From: an uncultured Robiginitomaculum sp.
GTDB taxonomy: Bacteria; Pseudomonadota; Alphaproteobacteria; Caulobacterales; Maricaulaceae
Assembly: GCA_938015875.1 (NCBI GenBank)
Contig: CALLXE010000053.1
Location: 1 to 38,658, forward strand
Reading direction: 5' to 3'
Length of the DNA: 38,658 nucleotides
The notes under the pieces were generated by a model that saw only the letters and a program-made list of their open reading frames with translations, made no database searches and was not told the origin of the DNA. Numbering within the stretch: the first letter of the stretch is position 1; every line of letters starts with the position of its first letter. The translations under genes and the position numbers were made by a program. Shown here in pieces: positions 8,236 to 16,055 of the stretch.

Positions 8236-9141
8236 TTACTTGCGAATAGGCATGTAATCCTGCGTGGTGTAAGCGCCGGTATTTGTGTACCCGCCATAAG
8301 TTGTTGTATTTGAAAGTGCAGAGCCTTCGTTCATGGCGCAGGTTCCGTCGCCCTGCATAGAAGAGCCGGACGGGCAAGACGCCGTGCCTGCGCTGCCATA
8401 GGAAGAGCCGTAAGAGCTGTTTGAGCCGGAATTATAGCTCGTGCCTGAATCATAGCTCGTGCCTGAATCATAGCTCGTCGAGCCGTATGATGTTGCGCCG
8501 CTGTCATAGGACGGTGTCGACGAATAGCTTGTTTCCATGCAGGTACCGTCAGACTGAGCCGTTGTGCCGGACGGGCAATTTGCCGGCGCCGTTGTCGATG
8601 TGCTGTAGCTGTCGGTATATGTGCCGGAAGAATAGCTGTCGGTATATGTGCCGGAAGAATATGTCGTCGCAGGCGCGCTGTATGTTGTTGCCGGCGCAGA
8701 GTAGCTTGACTCCATGCATGTGCCGTCACCGGCTGCGGTTGTGCCGGCCGGGCAAGGCGCGGCTTCTGCTGTGCTGTAAGATCCGTATGACGTTTGGCCG
8801 CCATAAGTAATGTCTTGGGCCGGATAAGTTTGAACCGGAGCCTGATAAACAGGCGCTGCGTCGTAGACAGGGTATGTCTGAGCCATTGGCGCGCCGCAAT
8901 CCATGTTCTGAACAACAGAGCAATCCGCGTAAACGACCTGCTGCGGGGCCGGAGCGTTATAAACAGGAGCCGCAGCAACCATGCCGCAGGCACCTGCATT
9001 ACAGTTTCCGCCTGACTCATAGTCATAGACATTGCCGTAGCGCGTGCTTGAATTATTACCGGCACAAGCTGTCATCAGAAGTGCGGATGCTCCCATGCCG
9101 ACAAAGGCCGAAGAGCGAAGAATAGATTTAAGTGTGCTCAT
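8236..9141 (-). CDS. Ser/Tyr/Gly-rich repeat lipoprotein
   Basis: The predicted 301-residue protein starts at 9141, where a GGGAGG ribosome site lies five bases upstream. A signal peptide ends in a lipobox (LMTAC), so it is probably a lipoprotein. The mature part is low-complexity, rich in Ser, Tyr, Thr, Gly and Pro. It carries three copies of a Cys module of the form CP(A/S)G(T/S)...GDGTC, each followed by a Ser/Tyr-rich spacer, plus tandem GTYTDSYSS and SYDSGTSYDSG repeats. The N-terminal third has further cysteines (NCNAGACG, DCSVVQNMDCG). It may be a disulfide-bonded surface or envelope coat protein, but no function can be assigned. It is a monocistron with its own terminator and stands apart from rsmB. 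Confidence 0.82.
   Translation of the reverse strand: MSTLKSILRSSAFVGMGASALLMTACAGNNSSTRYGNVYDYESGGNCNAGACGMVAAAPVYNAPAPQQVVYADCSVVQNMDCGAPMAQTYPVYDAAPVYQAPVQTYPAQDITYGGQTSYGSYSTAEAAPCPAGTTAAGDGTCMESSYSAPATTYSAPATTYSSGTYTDSYSSGTYTDSYSTSTTAPANCPSGTTAQSDGTCMETSYSSTPSYDSGATSYGSTSYDSGTSYDSGTSYNSGSNSSYGSSYGSAGTASCPSGSSMQGDGTCAMNEGSALSNTTTYGGYTNTGAYTTQDYMPIRK
8421..8665. repeat. Tandem coding repeats in the lipoprotein gene
   Basis: Near-perfect direct repeats of about 18 bases (CTCGTGCCTGAATCATAG, three successive copies around 8440-8475) and about 27 bases (a pair around 8625-8665) encode SYDSGT-type and SSGTYTDSY-type peptide repeats. Such repeats are prone to slippage, so length variation between strains is expected. 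Confidence 0.75.
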
Positions 9142-9211
9142 GTGAGCCTCCCATTTTGGTACAGTCTGTACACCGTGTTGCAACTCATAGACCAAAAAGG
9201 ACTAAAATTGT

Positions 9212-10576
9212 CTAAACGTTGCGCGTCATCAGAGCGACAAAGAAGCCATCCATGCCTCCGTGTTCACTCAAACGGTGCGGCAGCGCCCGCAGCCAACCTT
9301 TCGGTTGCACCCCCAACGCCTCACCGTCATTACCAAGAGTTAATATGGGATTAAGGCGAAAATCAGGCCGCATTTTCAAAAATGCCTCGATTCGCTGCTC
9401 ACCCTCTGCCGGTTGCAGCGAGCAGGTGCAATAAACCAGCGTCCCGCCGTCTTTAACCTGGCGGGCCGCCGCGAGCAAAAGCCGGTCTTGGACTGCAATC
9501 AGGCTCTCAACGTCTTTCGGGGACTTTGTATAGGCCACATCCGGACGGCGGCGCAGGGTTCCCGTGGCGCTGCAAGGGGCATCGAGCAGCACAACGTCAA
9601 AATCATTGTCGCGCACGCCGCGCCATTTTCCGGCGTCCACGGCAATGCATTTTGCGCTCAGGCCTGTGCGCTCCAGATTATCTTTCACTTTCAGCATGCG
9701 CTCCGCAGATCTGTCCAGCGCCGTCACATCCGCGCCGGCGGCCGCCAGTTGCAAAGTCTTCCCGCCCGGGGCCGCGCACATATCCAGCGCGGTTTTACCG
9801 GTTAAATCGCCCAGTATATTGACGGGCAGGGCGGCGGCGATGTCTTGGACCCACCACGCGCCATCATGAAATCCGGGCAAGCCGACAATATTACCGATAT
9901 CGGATTTGCGCACGGTTCCGGTCGGCAGAACCACCGCGCCAATCTCTTCGGCCCATTTTTCCGCCTCGCCTTTGTTCTTAATCGTTAAATCCAGCGGCGG
10001 GGATTTGGACAGCTGCTCGGCAATTGCCGCCACGGCGTCTTCCCCGTAAGCCCGCGTCCAGCTTTTGCGCAGCCATTCGGGCAAATTTTTGGAGATCGGG
10101 ATTTGCGCTGCGGCGTCTTTGCCTTCAGTGGCAACCTTGCGCAAAACCGCATTCACCATGCCGGCCGCGTTGACGTCATTGCGATCCTTAGATGATTTCA
10201 GCGCCGCCACAGATTCGCCGACCGCCGCATGGACAGGGGTATCTAAGTAAATCAGCTGCGCCGCGCCGGTCAAAAGAACGGCCATCGCAAACGGGGCCGG
10301 CTGACGGGACAGATATGGCCCGACCACGCCGTCAAGCTGCGCAAGTCGGCGCAGCGTCGTCGCCGCAATCAATCGCGCAAACGCCCGGTCGCGGGCGGAT
10401 AAATCACTATAGGTGCTTGCTTTGGACAGGGCGATATCCAGCGCCAATTTCGACCCGATGACCCCCATCACGCCGCGGGCGGCTGCAATCCGAGCGCCGC
10501 GCCCATCACTTGATTTTTTAGGGCTGCTGCCTTGGTAACCGGAGGGGCCACCTTGGGATTTATTGTCATCGGTCAT
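9212..10576 (-). CDS. rsmB: 16S rRNA (cytosine-C5)-methyltransferase, RsmB/Sun family
   Basis: This 454-residue RsmB-type protein has an N-terminal NusB-like RNA-binding domain (about residues 30-150) and a C-terminal SAM-dependent RNA m5C methyltransferase. The SAM motif DMCAAPGGKT lies at about 265-274. The PC motif DAPCSATGT places Cys335, and VYCTCSLQPAEGE places the catalytic-type Cys385. RsmB methylates C967 of 16S rRNA in E. coli. The first 28 residues are a disordered Gly/Ser/Lys extension. RsmB-like proteins are common beside rpe in this group, although here a lipoprotein gene is inserted between them. Confidence 0.93.
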   Translation of the reverse strand: MTDDNKSQGGPSGYQGSSPKKSSDGRGARIAAARGVMGVIGSKLALDIALSKASTYSDLSARDRAFARLIAATTLRRLAQLDGVVGPYLSRQPAPFAMAVLLTGAAQLIYLDTPVHAAVGESVAALKSSKDRNDVNAAGMVNAVLRKVATEGKDAAAQIPISKNLPEWLRKSWTRAYGEDAVAAIAEQLSKSPPLDLTIKNKGEAEKWAEEIGAVVLPTGTVRKSDIGNIVGLPGFHDGAWWVQDIAAALPVNILGDLTGKTALDMCAAPGGKTLQLAAAGADVTALDRSAERMLKVKDNLERTGLSAKCIAVDAGKWRGVRDNDFDVVLLDAPCSATGTLRRRPDVAYTKSPKDVESLIAVQDRLLLAAARQVKDGGTLVYCTCSLQPAEGEQRIEAFLKMRPDFRLNPILTLGNDGEALGVQPKGWLRALPHRLSEHGGMDGFFVALMTRNV

Positions 10577-10662
10577 AATGTGCTCTTTTAATATGGGGTG
10601 GTTTGGCGTCTCCTAAACGTCGGGCGCGCTCAGGTCTATGGCTGTTACGATTATTTACAGCT

Positions 10663-11385
10663 CTACTCGACTTCAAGCGGCAGTGTTGCGGAGGCGGTAA
10701 ACCCAACCCGCTTTCCGTCAATCTTCGTCAGGCCCATCACTGTGACTGTTGTCTCATCAATGCCTTTAGCTTTTGCATCATCCAAATCGAGGTTCAAAGA
10801 AGGTACCTCATCCTTTTTCATGACAATGGATCCGGCAATGATTTGGAAATCAATCGCGTAATCAATTTCCGGAAAGTGACTGAAGTTAGCCGAGCATATT
10901 GACGTAACCTCATGGCGTGTCCCCTTTATTGACAGGCTGAATTTGGGTTGCGCGATGAGACCGAACTCTTTGAGAATGAAGGCCTCGTTTTGCGGGCTTT
11001 CAGTTTTTAAATTGGCCGGCATAGCTTTGATCAGGTCAATATCACGGGTGACCTTCGGGCCTTCAGATTTATGAATGTCTATAAATCCGAAGAGGTCAGG
11101 CTGAAGGCAGGCTTCGGCTGTCAGGACGCCTGAGCGCGGAAAGCGAAGGCCATGCCCTTTCTCCCATCCCCAACCGGAATTATTGAGGCCATTTATGTAC
11201 TCAGCTGGCTTTGACTTGGTTAAATATTGGTCGGCAAAACGGACATATAACCGGTGCGTATCATCAATAGGCGTCTGAGCGTTTACCCCCAGGTTAACCT
11301 GAATTTCCTCGCCGGGATTTAAATAACGGCACCCTGCGGTGAGCCCGCCAAGAATCAATAAAATCACGATGAATCTGTAATTCAT
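10663..11385 (-). CDS. Hypothetical lipoprotein
   Basis: This is a 240-residue protein with start ATG at 11385. The N-terminus MNYRFIVILLILGGLTAGC is a lipoprotein signal with lipobox LTAGC (Cys19). The mature protein has mixed alpha/beta character, two more cysteines (TAEACL and TSICSAN), and segments such as LYVRFADQYL and GWGWEKGHGLRFPRSG. I do not recognise a family. It lies upstream of rsmB on the same strand with an 86-base gap, so co-transcription is possible but not evident. The ribosome site is weak. Confidence 0.72.
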   Translation of the reverse strand: MNYRFIVILLILGGLTAGCRYLNPGEEIQVNLGVNAQTPIDDTHRLYVRFADQYLTKSKPAEYINGLNNSGWGWEKGHGLRFPRSGVLTAEACLQPDLFGFIDIHKSEGPKVTRDIDLIKAMPANLKTESPQNEAFILKEFGLIAQPKFSLSIKGTRHEVTSICSANFSHFPEIDYAIDFQIIAGSIVMKKDEVPSLNLDLDDAKAKGIDETTVTVMGLTKIDGKRVGFTASATLPLEVE

Positions 11386-11730
11386 AGAGAAACCCTTTTG
11401 AGAAACCGGTTGCGTGTTCCGACAGGGTACGGCGTCAAATGTATCAATTTCTTTAATAAGACTATGATTGCGTTCTCCCTCTTCCCCCACCCCCAATTCC
11501 TTCACTCCATTTTAACCATGCCTTTTAACGCGGTCTTAGCCTCAAGTGCTTATAGGTGTCTCTGCATCAACGCAGCGGCCGGATTGGCCCGTCTTTATCG
11601 GCGCGACTGTGAAATGCAAAAAATGAAGGTGAAGAGGGCAGAGCGCGCCGAGCTTTAGGTGCGGCGCAATGACTTCATAACCTTGATACCTTGGGCAGGA
11701 GCGCATAGCTTAAAGGCCGAGGAGAGTGAT
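11386..11730. other. Intergenic region with no convincing gene
   Basis: This 345-base divergent spacer separates the lipoprotein gene (minus) from the SDHAF4-like gene (plus). An 86-codon frame at 11398-11658 has no ribosome site and no recognisable features. I see no RNA gene or strong terminator. It presumably contains promoters for both flanking genes. Confidence 0.4.
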
Positions 11731-11997
11731 ATGGCGGATAACGAAACGCCGGAAGGATTGCCGCAAGCGCAAACCCCCGGCCCTGTTGTTAAAAAACCCG
11801 GCGCGGTCGAAATCGGCGCAGCGCCCGGGAAACTGCTCAGCCCCGCTGCGAAGCGGGCTTTGCGCGAAGCCGCCGAACGCCGAAAGGCGACCGGTCCATC
11901 ACCCTCTGACAGCCCCGCTGAGCACTCCGGTCCCAAAGGTGTGGAGCCTACGCGCTACGGCGATTGGGAACGCGGCGGGATTGCCTATGATTTTTAG
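11731..11997 (+). CDS. DUF1674 protein, SDHAF4-like succinate dehydrogenase assembly factor
   Basis: The 88-residue protein starts at 11731 behind a GGAGAG ribosome site. The C-terminal signature PTRYGDWERGGIAYDF is the diagnostic tail of DUF1674, the family of mitochondrial SDHAF4, which helps assemble flavinylated SdhA into complex II. The N-terminal half is low-complexity (Pro, Gly, Lys) and likely disordered, as is usual. The middle LSPAAKRALREAAERRK is a predicted helix. No sdh genes are in the window, so it acts in trans. The frame extends upstream to 11659, but the ribosome site supports the later start. Confidence 0.9.
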   Translation: MADNETPEGLPQAQTPGPVVKKPGAVEIGAAPGKLLSPAAKRALREAAERRKATGPSPSDSPAEHSGPKGVEPTRYGDWERGGIAYDF

Positions 11998-12125
11998 GGA
12001 CGGTAGTGACCGGCCCTGATCAGAGCGGCGAAAACGTGCACTTCATACCTGTTTGAGCGGCCGGGATTATCTCCCTGTCAATTACAGTTACGCCCGAATT
12101 TCGGGTCAATTATGGAGCATGCGCT

Positions 12126-12950
12126 ATGCCTGCTATTCGTCCTTTAGCCGCCCTTATCGGCGGTCTGGCCTTTACGGCTTTTTCACCTGCCGCGTTTGCC
12201 GGCTGCGGCTCTGCCGCCCAAGGCCCGAGCGCGTGCAATCCGGGATCTGTTTATACAGCCTCCCCTTACCAAACGGCCCCGGTCAATGTGGCCTATGGCC
12301 AGCCTTATGATTATTTGAAAACCGTCGGGTTTAAGCAAACGCCGAATATGAATGTTTTGCGCGTTCAATCCGGCGCGGCTTTGGCTCCGCTCTCCGGCGC
12401 GCCAAATGCGTTTTGGGGCGGCTGCAGCAATGCTTCCGGCGCGCCTGTGTCCGGTCCTTATTGCGGCGCGCAAGCGGCTCCGCGTCCTGTTATGGCCCCT
12501 CAAATTGCGCCGCGCCCGGTTTACCGCCCTGCGTCGCGGCCGGTTCAGCTTGCGCCGGCGCCTGTGACTCAAAACAGGCTTCAGGGTCATGCCTATGTCA
12601 GCTATGACACAATCGTTCACCGCGTGCCGCCGGTTGTCGCCACGGCGTCAGAAACCGCGCAATTGCGCAGCCGTCAGACTGTAACATCAAGCTATGGCGG
12701 ATCGTCTTATGGCAGCGGCGGCTGGAAACAAGTCTCCGGCCCGACCGTTGTTGACGGCATGCTGGCCACGCAGGTTCTGTGTAAGCAGCCTGACCCGGCC
12801 CCTGTCATGGCGCAAGCGCAGCAATCTTATCAGGTTGTGCGTCCGGTCGTCGAAGTCCGCTATCCGGTCCCTGTTCAGGTGCAGGCGCAAAGCCTGCCTT
12901 ATTGCAGCGCCCCTGCGCCGCGTAAACATGCCGGCCGTTACGGCTACTAG
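12126..12950 (+). CDS. Hypothetical secreted Pro/Ala/Tyr-rich protein with YQVVRPVV motif
   Basis: This 274-residue protein has a Sec signal peptide (PLAALIGGLAFTAFSPAAFAG, cleavage near residue 25). The mature part is rich in Pro, Ala, Ser and Tyr, with several cysteines (GCGSAAQGPSACN, WGGCSNASG, GPYCGAQ, TQVLCKQ, LPYCSAP). Near the C-terminus it carries QQSYQVVRPVVEVRYPVPVQ, a motif shared almost exactly by the next gene at 13122-13574. GGAG lies about nine bases before the start, and a terminator follows. The two products are presumably related envelope proteins. Function is unknown. Confidence 0.78.
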   Translation: MPAIRPLAALIGGLAFTAFSPAAFAGCGSAAQGPSACNPGSVYTASPYQTAPVNVAYGQPYDYLKTVGFKQTPNMNVLRVQSGAALAPLSGAPNAFWGGCSNASGAPVSGPYCGAQAAPRPVMAPQIAPRPVYRPASRPVQLAPAPVTQNRLQGHAYVSYDTIVHRVPPVVATASETAQLRSRQTVTSSYGGSSYGSGGWKQVSGPTVVDGMLATQVLCKQPDPAPVMAQAQQSYQVVRPVVEVRYPVPVQVQAQSLPYCSAPAPRKHAGRYGY

Positions 12951-12974
12951 GCTTTAACGCCGCTCAAGATTTAA

Positions 12975-13008
12975 GCCTCCGGTTCTGAAAAGCGCCGGAG
13001 GTTTTTTG
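12975..13008 (+). terminator. Rho-independent terminator after the secreted protein gene
   Basis: The stem GCCTCCGG / CCGGAGG with a roughly 12-base loop is followed by six T, 25 bases after the stop codon at 12950. Confidence 0.82.
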
Positions 13009-13121
13009 TAGGGGCAAGCCGGACGCGGGCACGGGTAATTCGCGTCACAGGAGTCTCGACTCGACCCGGCACGGGCTTTGCAGCTTAATAATCACAAATT
13101 ATGAAGGCTAAAGGATTTGCC

Positions 13122-13574
13122 ATGAAACTGTATCGTATTGCACCACTTCTCGCTTTTGCTGCGGCAACGGCTTTGCCCGCCGCAGCGCAATGCGCCGGCA
13201 CGACCTGTTCCTGGACGCAAGCGCCGACAAGCGCGTCGTCTTGGTCATCATCGTCCAACAGCAGCGCCTCTTACAGCGCGCCGGCGTCCCAACGTATGCC
13301 CGGCCTTGCTGCTGATGAGTATTTATGCCCGACCACATGCGCGACATCTGTTGATGTTCCTGCCGGCGGCCGCGTTCTGGATTGCTTCTCTGTTTGTAAA
13401 AAAGCCGCTCCGGCTCCTGTCTACCGCACGGTAACGCAAGCTTACCAAGTCGTCCGTCCGGTGGTTTATGTCAATTACCCGGTGCCGGTCGCGCTGCCAA
13501 GCTGCCCGATCTATGACGCGCCAAGCCGTTATGGCAGCCGCTATAATTACGGCGCGCCGACCTGCGGTTACTAG
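13122..13574 (+). CDS. Hypothetical secreted Cys-rich protein, relative of the upstream gene
   Basis: This is a 150-residue protein starting at MKLYRIAPLLAFAAATALP, with a signal peptide ending near AAAQC. An AAAGGA ribosome site precedes this ATG, whereas the in-frame ATG at 13101 has none. The mature part has a Ser-rich linker, four to six cysteines (QCAGTTCSW, YLCPTTCATS, LDCFSVCKK), and QAYQVVRPVVYVNYPVPVAL, which matches the C-terminal motif of the protein at 12126-12950. Conserved spacing of motif and cysteines suggests a duplicated pair of envelope proteins. Function is unknown. Confidence 0.8.
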   Translation: MKLYRIAPLLAFAAATALPAAAQCAGTTCSWTQAPTSASSWSSSSNSSASYSAPASQRMPGLAADEYLCPTTCATSVDVPAGGRVLDCFSVCKKAAPAPVYRTVTQAYQVVRPVVYVNYPVPVALPSCPIYDAPSRYGSRYNYGAPTCGY

Positions 13575-13597
13575 GCTTTAAACCCTGCTTAACAAAG

Positions 13598-13627
13598 AAA
13601 CGCTCTGTTTATCAGGGCGTTTTTTTA
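13598..13627 (+). terminator. Rho-independent terminator between the secreted protein gene and pspF
   Basis: The stem ACGCTCTG / CAGGGCGT (with a G-T pair) and loop TTTAT is followed by seven T on the plus strand, 25 bases after the stop at 13574. The pspF stop lies just beyond on the other strand, so this may serve the convergent pair. Confidence 0.78.
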
Positions 13628-13630
13628 TGC

Positions 13631-14650
13631 CTATTTCTTCAGGCCGTGCTTGCGTAAAAGTCCGCGAAAACTGTGATAGGTAAGGCCAAGGGATTTCGCC
13701 GCGCGGCCCTGATGATTGCCGGCCCGGGACAAGGCATCCGTAACAAGGGACAGTTCATAGGCATTGACGCGGGCGTAGAAATCTTGGTTCTGCATGTCGG
13801 CCGGCACGGCGGGAGCCGCTTTTTGCGGGCTGTCAGACGCGGTCTGCTCTCCGCCCGGCCGCCACGGCGTTGCAAATGGGTCAAGGGTTATATCATTGAC
13901 CGGCCCGTCAAAACTGTTGTCATCAAGGATCGCCATACCAACGGCGCGCTCTGATACATTTTTCAGCTCGCGTACATTGCCGGGCCAATCATGCGCCGTC
14001 ATAAATTCGAGTATATCCGGCGAGAACCCCGGAAAGCTCTCCGCGCCCATTTCCAAGGCCATTTTGCGGCCAAAACTTTCGGCCAGCGGAATAATGTCTG
14101 CGCGCCGCGCCCGCAAAGGCGGCAGGGTAATCACATCAAAAGCGAGGCGGTCGAGCAAGTCAGCCCGAAAGTCGCCGGCCTTAACGGCTGCCGGCAAATC
14201 GACATTGGTCGCGCCGATGACGCGCACATCCACGGTCAGCGTCGTATCCCCGCCCAGACGTTCAAACTCGCCATACTCTATAACGCGGAGCAGTTTTTCC
14301 TGAACCCGCGCAGAAGCTGTGGCGATCTCGTCTAAGAATAACGTGCCGCCGTCGGCCCGTTCAAACCGTCCGGCCCGCCGCTTACTTGCGCCCGTAAAGG
14401 CTCCGGCTTCATGACCGAACAACTCGCTGTCAAGCAGCTCGTCATTCAGGGCTGCGCAATTAACCGCCAGATAGGTCTTGTCCCAGCGCGGTGAGAGAAA
14501 ATGCAGTCGCGCCGCAATCAACTCCTTACCGGTGCCGCGCTCCCCGACCACCAACATAGAGCGATCAAGGGCGGCGCTTTGCGAAACGCGGTCAAGGGTT
14601 GCCAAAAAGGCCGGTGAAGAGCCGATAAGTTGTGGAGGAAGGGCTGCCAT
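13631..14650 (-). CDS. pspF: Sigma-54-dependent activator PspF
   Basis: This 339-residue AAA+ enhancer-binding protein has no N-terminal receiver domain, which is the PspF architecture. Walker A GERGTGKE is at about 36-43, the sigma-54 contact loop GAFTGA at about 83-88, and Walker B GGTLFLDEI follows. The C-terminal Fis-type helix-turn-helix is NHQGRAAKSLGLTYHSFRGLL. PspF activates psp genes and is held inactive by PspA. It is divergent from the psp operon, whose sigma-54 promoter lies 135 bases away. ATG at 14650 is chosen over the upstream in-frame TTG at 14668. Confidence 0.94.
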   Translation of the reverse strand: MAALPPQLIGSSPAFLATLDRVSQSAALDRSMLVVGERGTGKELIAARLHFLSPRWDKTYLAVNCAALNDELLDSELFGHEAGAFTGASKRRAGRFERADGGTLFLDEIATASARVQEKLLRVIEYGEFERLGGDTTLTVDVRVIGATNVDLPAAVKAGDFRADLLDRLAFDVITLPPLRARRADIIPLAESFGRKMALEMGAESFPGFSPDILEFMTAHDWPGNVRELKNVSERAVGMAILDDNSFDGPVNDITLDPFATPWRPGGEQTASDSPQKAAPAVPADMQNQDFYARVNAYELSLVTDALSRAGNHQGRAAKSLGLTYHSFRGLLRKHGLKK

Positions 14651-14676
14651 ATTGGTCAATATAACCAAATATGACC
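14649..14676. promoter_or_regulatory. Nested inverted repeats at the pspF start
   Basis: ATATTGG (14649-14655) pairs with CCAAATAT (14665-14672), and GGTCA (14654-14658) pairs with TGACC (14672-14676). The repeats overlap the pspF start codon and face the psp promoter. They could be an activator binding site or an autoregulatory operator. This is inference from symmetry only. Confidence 0.35.
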
Positions 14677-14784
14677 GGTAATAAAAGCTAAATCTTAGTA
14701 TTCTTTGCTAAATAAGTTGAATTCAGAATAAAAAATAAATTAAAATTATCAATTAATTCAATGGCTTATAGGATTAATTCGGAC

Positions 14785-14801
14785 TTGGCACGCTCCCTGC
14801 A
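14785..14801 (+). promoter_or_regulatory. Sigma-54 (RpoN) promoter of the psp operon
   Basis: TTGGCACGCTCCCTGCA has the invariant GG and GC at -24/-12 spacing and matches the TGGCAC-N5-TTGC consensus well. It lies 64 bases before the first small ORF and is preceded by about 110 AT-rich bases suitable for IHF bending and upstream activator sites. The divergent neighbour is pspF, a sigma-54 activator, so the assignment is well supported by context. Confidence 0.9.
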
Positions 14802-14864
14802 ATTAACTTGGCATAGCCGGCATAAATGATCGGCGCAACGCAAACACAGTAAGAGAGACCTGCC

Positions 14865-15023
14865 ATGACTTATTCAACCCAAGACCTTGATCGCCTTTCC
14901 ACCGGTGAGAGCGCTTACAGCGCCTCTGTGAACACGGCGGCCCGCAATGCCCGTCGCCGTCGTCACGCTCACATTATGCATAACCATGCCGGCGGCGCGC
15001 GTCTCAGCGGATTTGGTATCTGA
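14865..15023 (+). CDS. Small basic His/Arg-rich protein, first gene of the psp operon
   Basis: This 52-residue ORF (starting MTYSTQDLDRLSTGESAY) sits directly downstream of the sigma-54 promoter, with a GAGAGA ribosome site. It has an Arg/His cluster (RNARRRRHAHIMHNH) and ends GGARLSGFGI. No transmembrane segment is predicted. I do not recognise it. Its place at the head of the psp transcript suggests a stress-linked cytoplasmic partner, possibly lipid- or nucleic-acid-binding given the charge. The GG here is not a convincing peptidase leader. Confidence 0.7.
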   Translation: MTYSTQDLDRLSTGESAYSASVNTAARNARRRRHAHIMHNHAGGARLSGFGI

Positions 15024-15077
15024 GCCCGCTTTTAATCCCCCGATACACACTGCCCGATACAAATTGAAGGATCAGAC

Positions 15078-15233
15078 ATGAACACATCATATGACACAGA
15101 CTTTGAAGCCCGCATGCGGTCCGGCACTTGGAACGCCAAGTTTTGGCGCTTCGCCCGCTACCTCACAACCCGCAAGGTTGAGAGTTGGGGCTTCTTCATC
15201 GCCGGCCTCATGATTGGCGGCCTGTTCTTTTAA
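15078..15233 (+). CDS. Small single-span membrane protein in the psp operon
   Basis: This 51-residue ORF follows the previous small gene by 54 bases, with AAGGA upstream. The N-terminal half is charged and aromatic (GTWNAKFWRFARYL). The C-terminus is one short hydrophobic segment (WGFFIAGLMIGGLFF) ending at the terminal residue, resembling a tail-anchored microprotein. I do not recognise a family. By position it could act as a membrane sensor or PspA docking factor, a role E. coli gives to PspB/PspC, but that is inference. Confidence 0.75.
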   Translation: MNTSYDTDFEARMRSGTWNAKFWRFARYLTTRKVESWGFFIAGLMIGGLFF

Positions 15234-15286
15234 GCCACAACACCCCCGACCCCAAAACCACACAGATTATCTTTAAGGAGACTAAA

Positions 15287-15970
15287 ATGGGAATTTTTTC
15301 ACGCATGGGCGACATCATCAATTCAAACCTGAATGCGATGGTCGACAAAGCCGAGAACCCCGAAAAAATCGCGCGTCTGATCATTTCAGAAATGGAAGAC
15401 ACGCTGGTTGAAGTGCGCACAAATGCTGCACGCGCCATTGCTGAGCGTAAAGAGCTGGTCCGTAAAGCGGATGCATTTGATGCCCGCGCTGATGAATGGG
15501 CCGCCAAAGCGGAACTGGCGATCAATAAAGATCGCGAAGATCTGGCCCGCGGCGCGGTGCAAGCCAAACAGCAAGCGGCGCAAATGGCTGAAGTCGTGCG
15601 CAGCGAAATTGACGTGCTCGACGAGACCGTCGCAAAAGCTGACGCTGATTTGCAAAAACTGCAGGCCAAGCTGAGCGAAGCCAAAGCCAAGCATAAATCA
15701 CTGATCATGCGCGGCCAAACCGCAGAGGCGCGGATTAAAGTGCGCAGCCAAATTACCGACACAAAAGTCGATGATGCGCTGGCCCGGTACGAACGCATGG
15801 AGCGTAAGGTCGATGAGCTTGAAGCCCATGTCGAAGCCTTCGATTTGGGACAAGGCCAGACCTTAGAGTCTCAATTTGCGCAAATCGAAGCTGACGAAGC
15901 CGTCGAGTCCGAACTTGAGGCGCTTAAGGCCAAACTGAAAAAGCCTGTTAAAAAAGCTGCTAATAAGTAA
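15287..15970 (+). CDS. pspA: Phage shock protein A
   Basis: This is a 227-residue PspA/IM30 (ESCRT-III-like) protein. It opens MGIFSRMGDIINSNLNAMVDKAENPEKI, the amphipathic helix plus conserved family start. A long coiled coil follows with EMEDTLVEVRTNAARAIAERK and repeated Ala/Lys/Glu heptads. It binds stressed inner membrane and inhibits PspF. ATG at 15287 is chosen: a strong AAGGAG lies six bases upstream and the family N-terminus begins there. It is co-transcribed with the genes on both sides. Confidence 0.97.
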   Translation: MGIFSRMGDIINSNLNAMVDKAENPEKIARLIISEMEDTLVEVRTNAARAIAERKELVRKADAFDARADEWAAKAELAINKDREDLARGAVQAKQQAAQMAEVVRSEIDVLDETVAKADADLQKLQAKLSEAKAKHKSLIMRGQTAEARIKVRSQITDTKVDDALARYERMERKVDELEAHVEAFDLGQGQTLESQFAQIEADEAVESELEALKAKLKKPVKKAANK

Positions 15971-16055
15971 GCTGATTGCAGACTTGCAGCCTGCGCGCGC
16001 CTCCCCCTTCACGCCCGCGCAGGTTGCCCCATAAACAAAAGTGAGAGAGACAAAA

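Noticed and set aside
8421-8665. Possible CRISPR-like array
   Set aside because: The repeats are adjacent, in frame and coding for SYDSGT-type peptides; there are no unique spacers and no cas genes.
8331-9065. Alternative minus frame across the Ser/Tyr lipoprotein gene
   Set aside because: It is Arg/Gln-rich and repetitive because it reads the repeats out of frame. The other frame has signal, lipobox and ribosome site.
11398-11658. 86-codon plus-strand frame in the spacer before the SDHAF4-like gene
   Set aside because: No ribosome site, no signal or domain, and irregular composition.
14865-15023. Second double-glycine peptide substrate of the C39 exporter
   Set aside because: The GG lies late in the protein after an Arg/His cluster; the leader pattern (EL-xx-V-xGG) is absent and the gene belongs to the psp operon.
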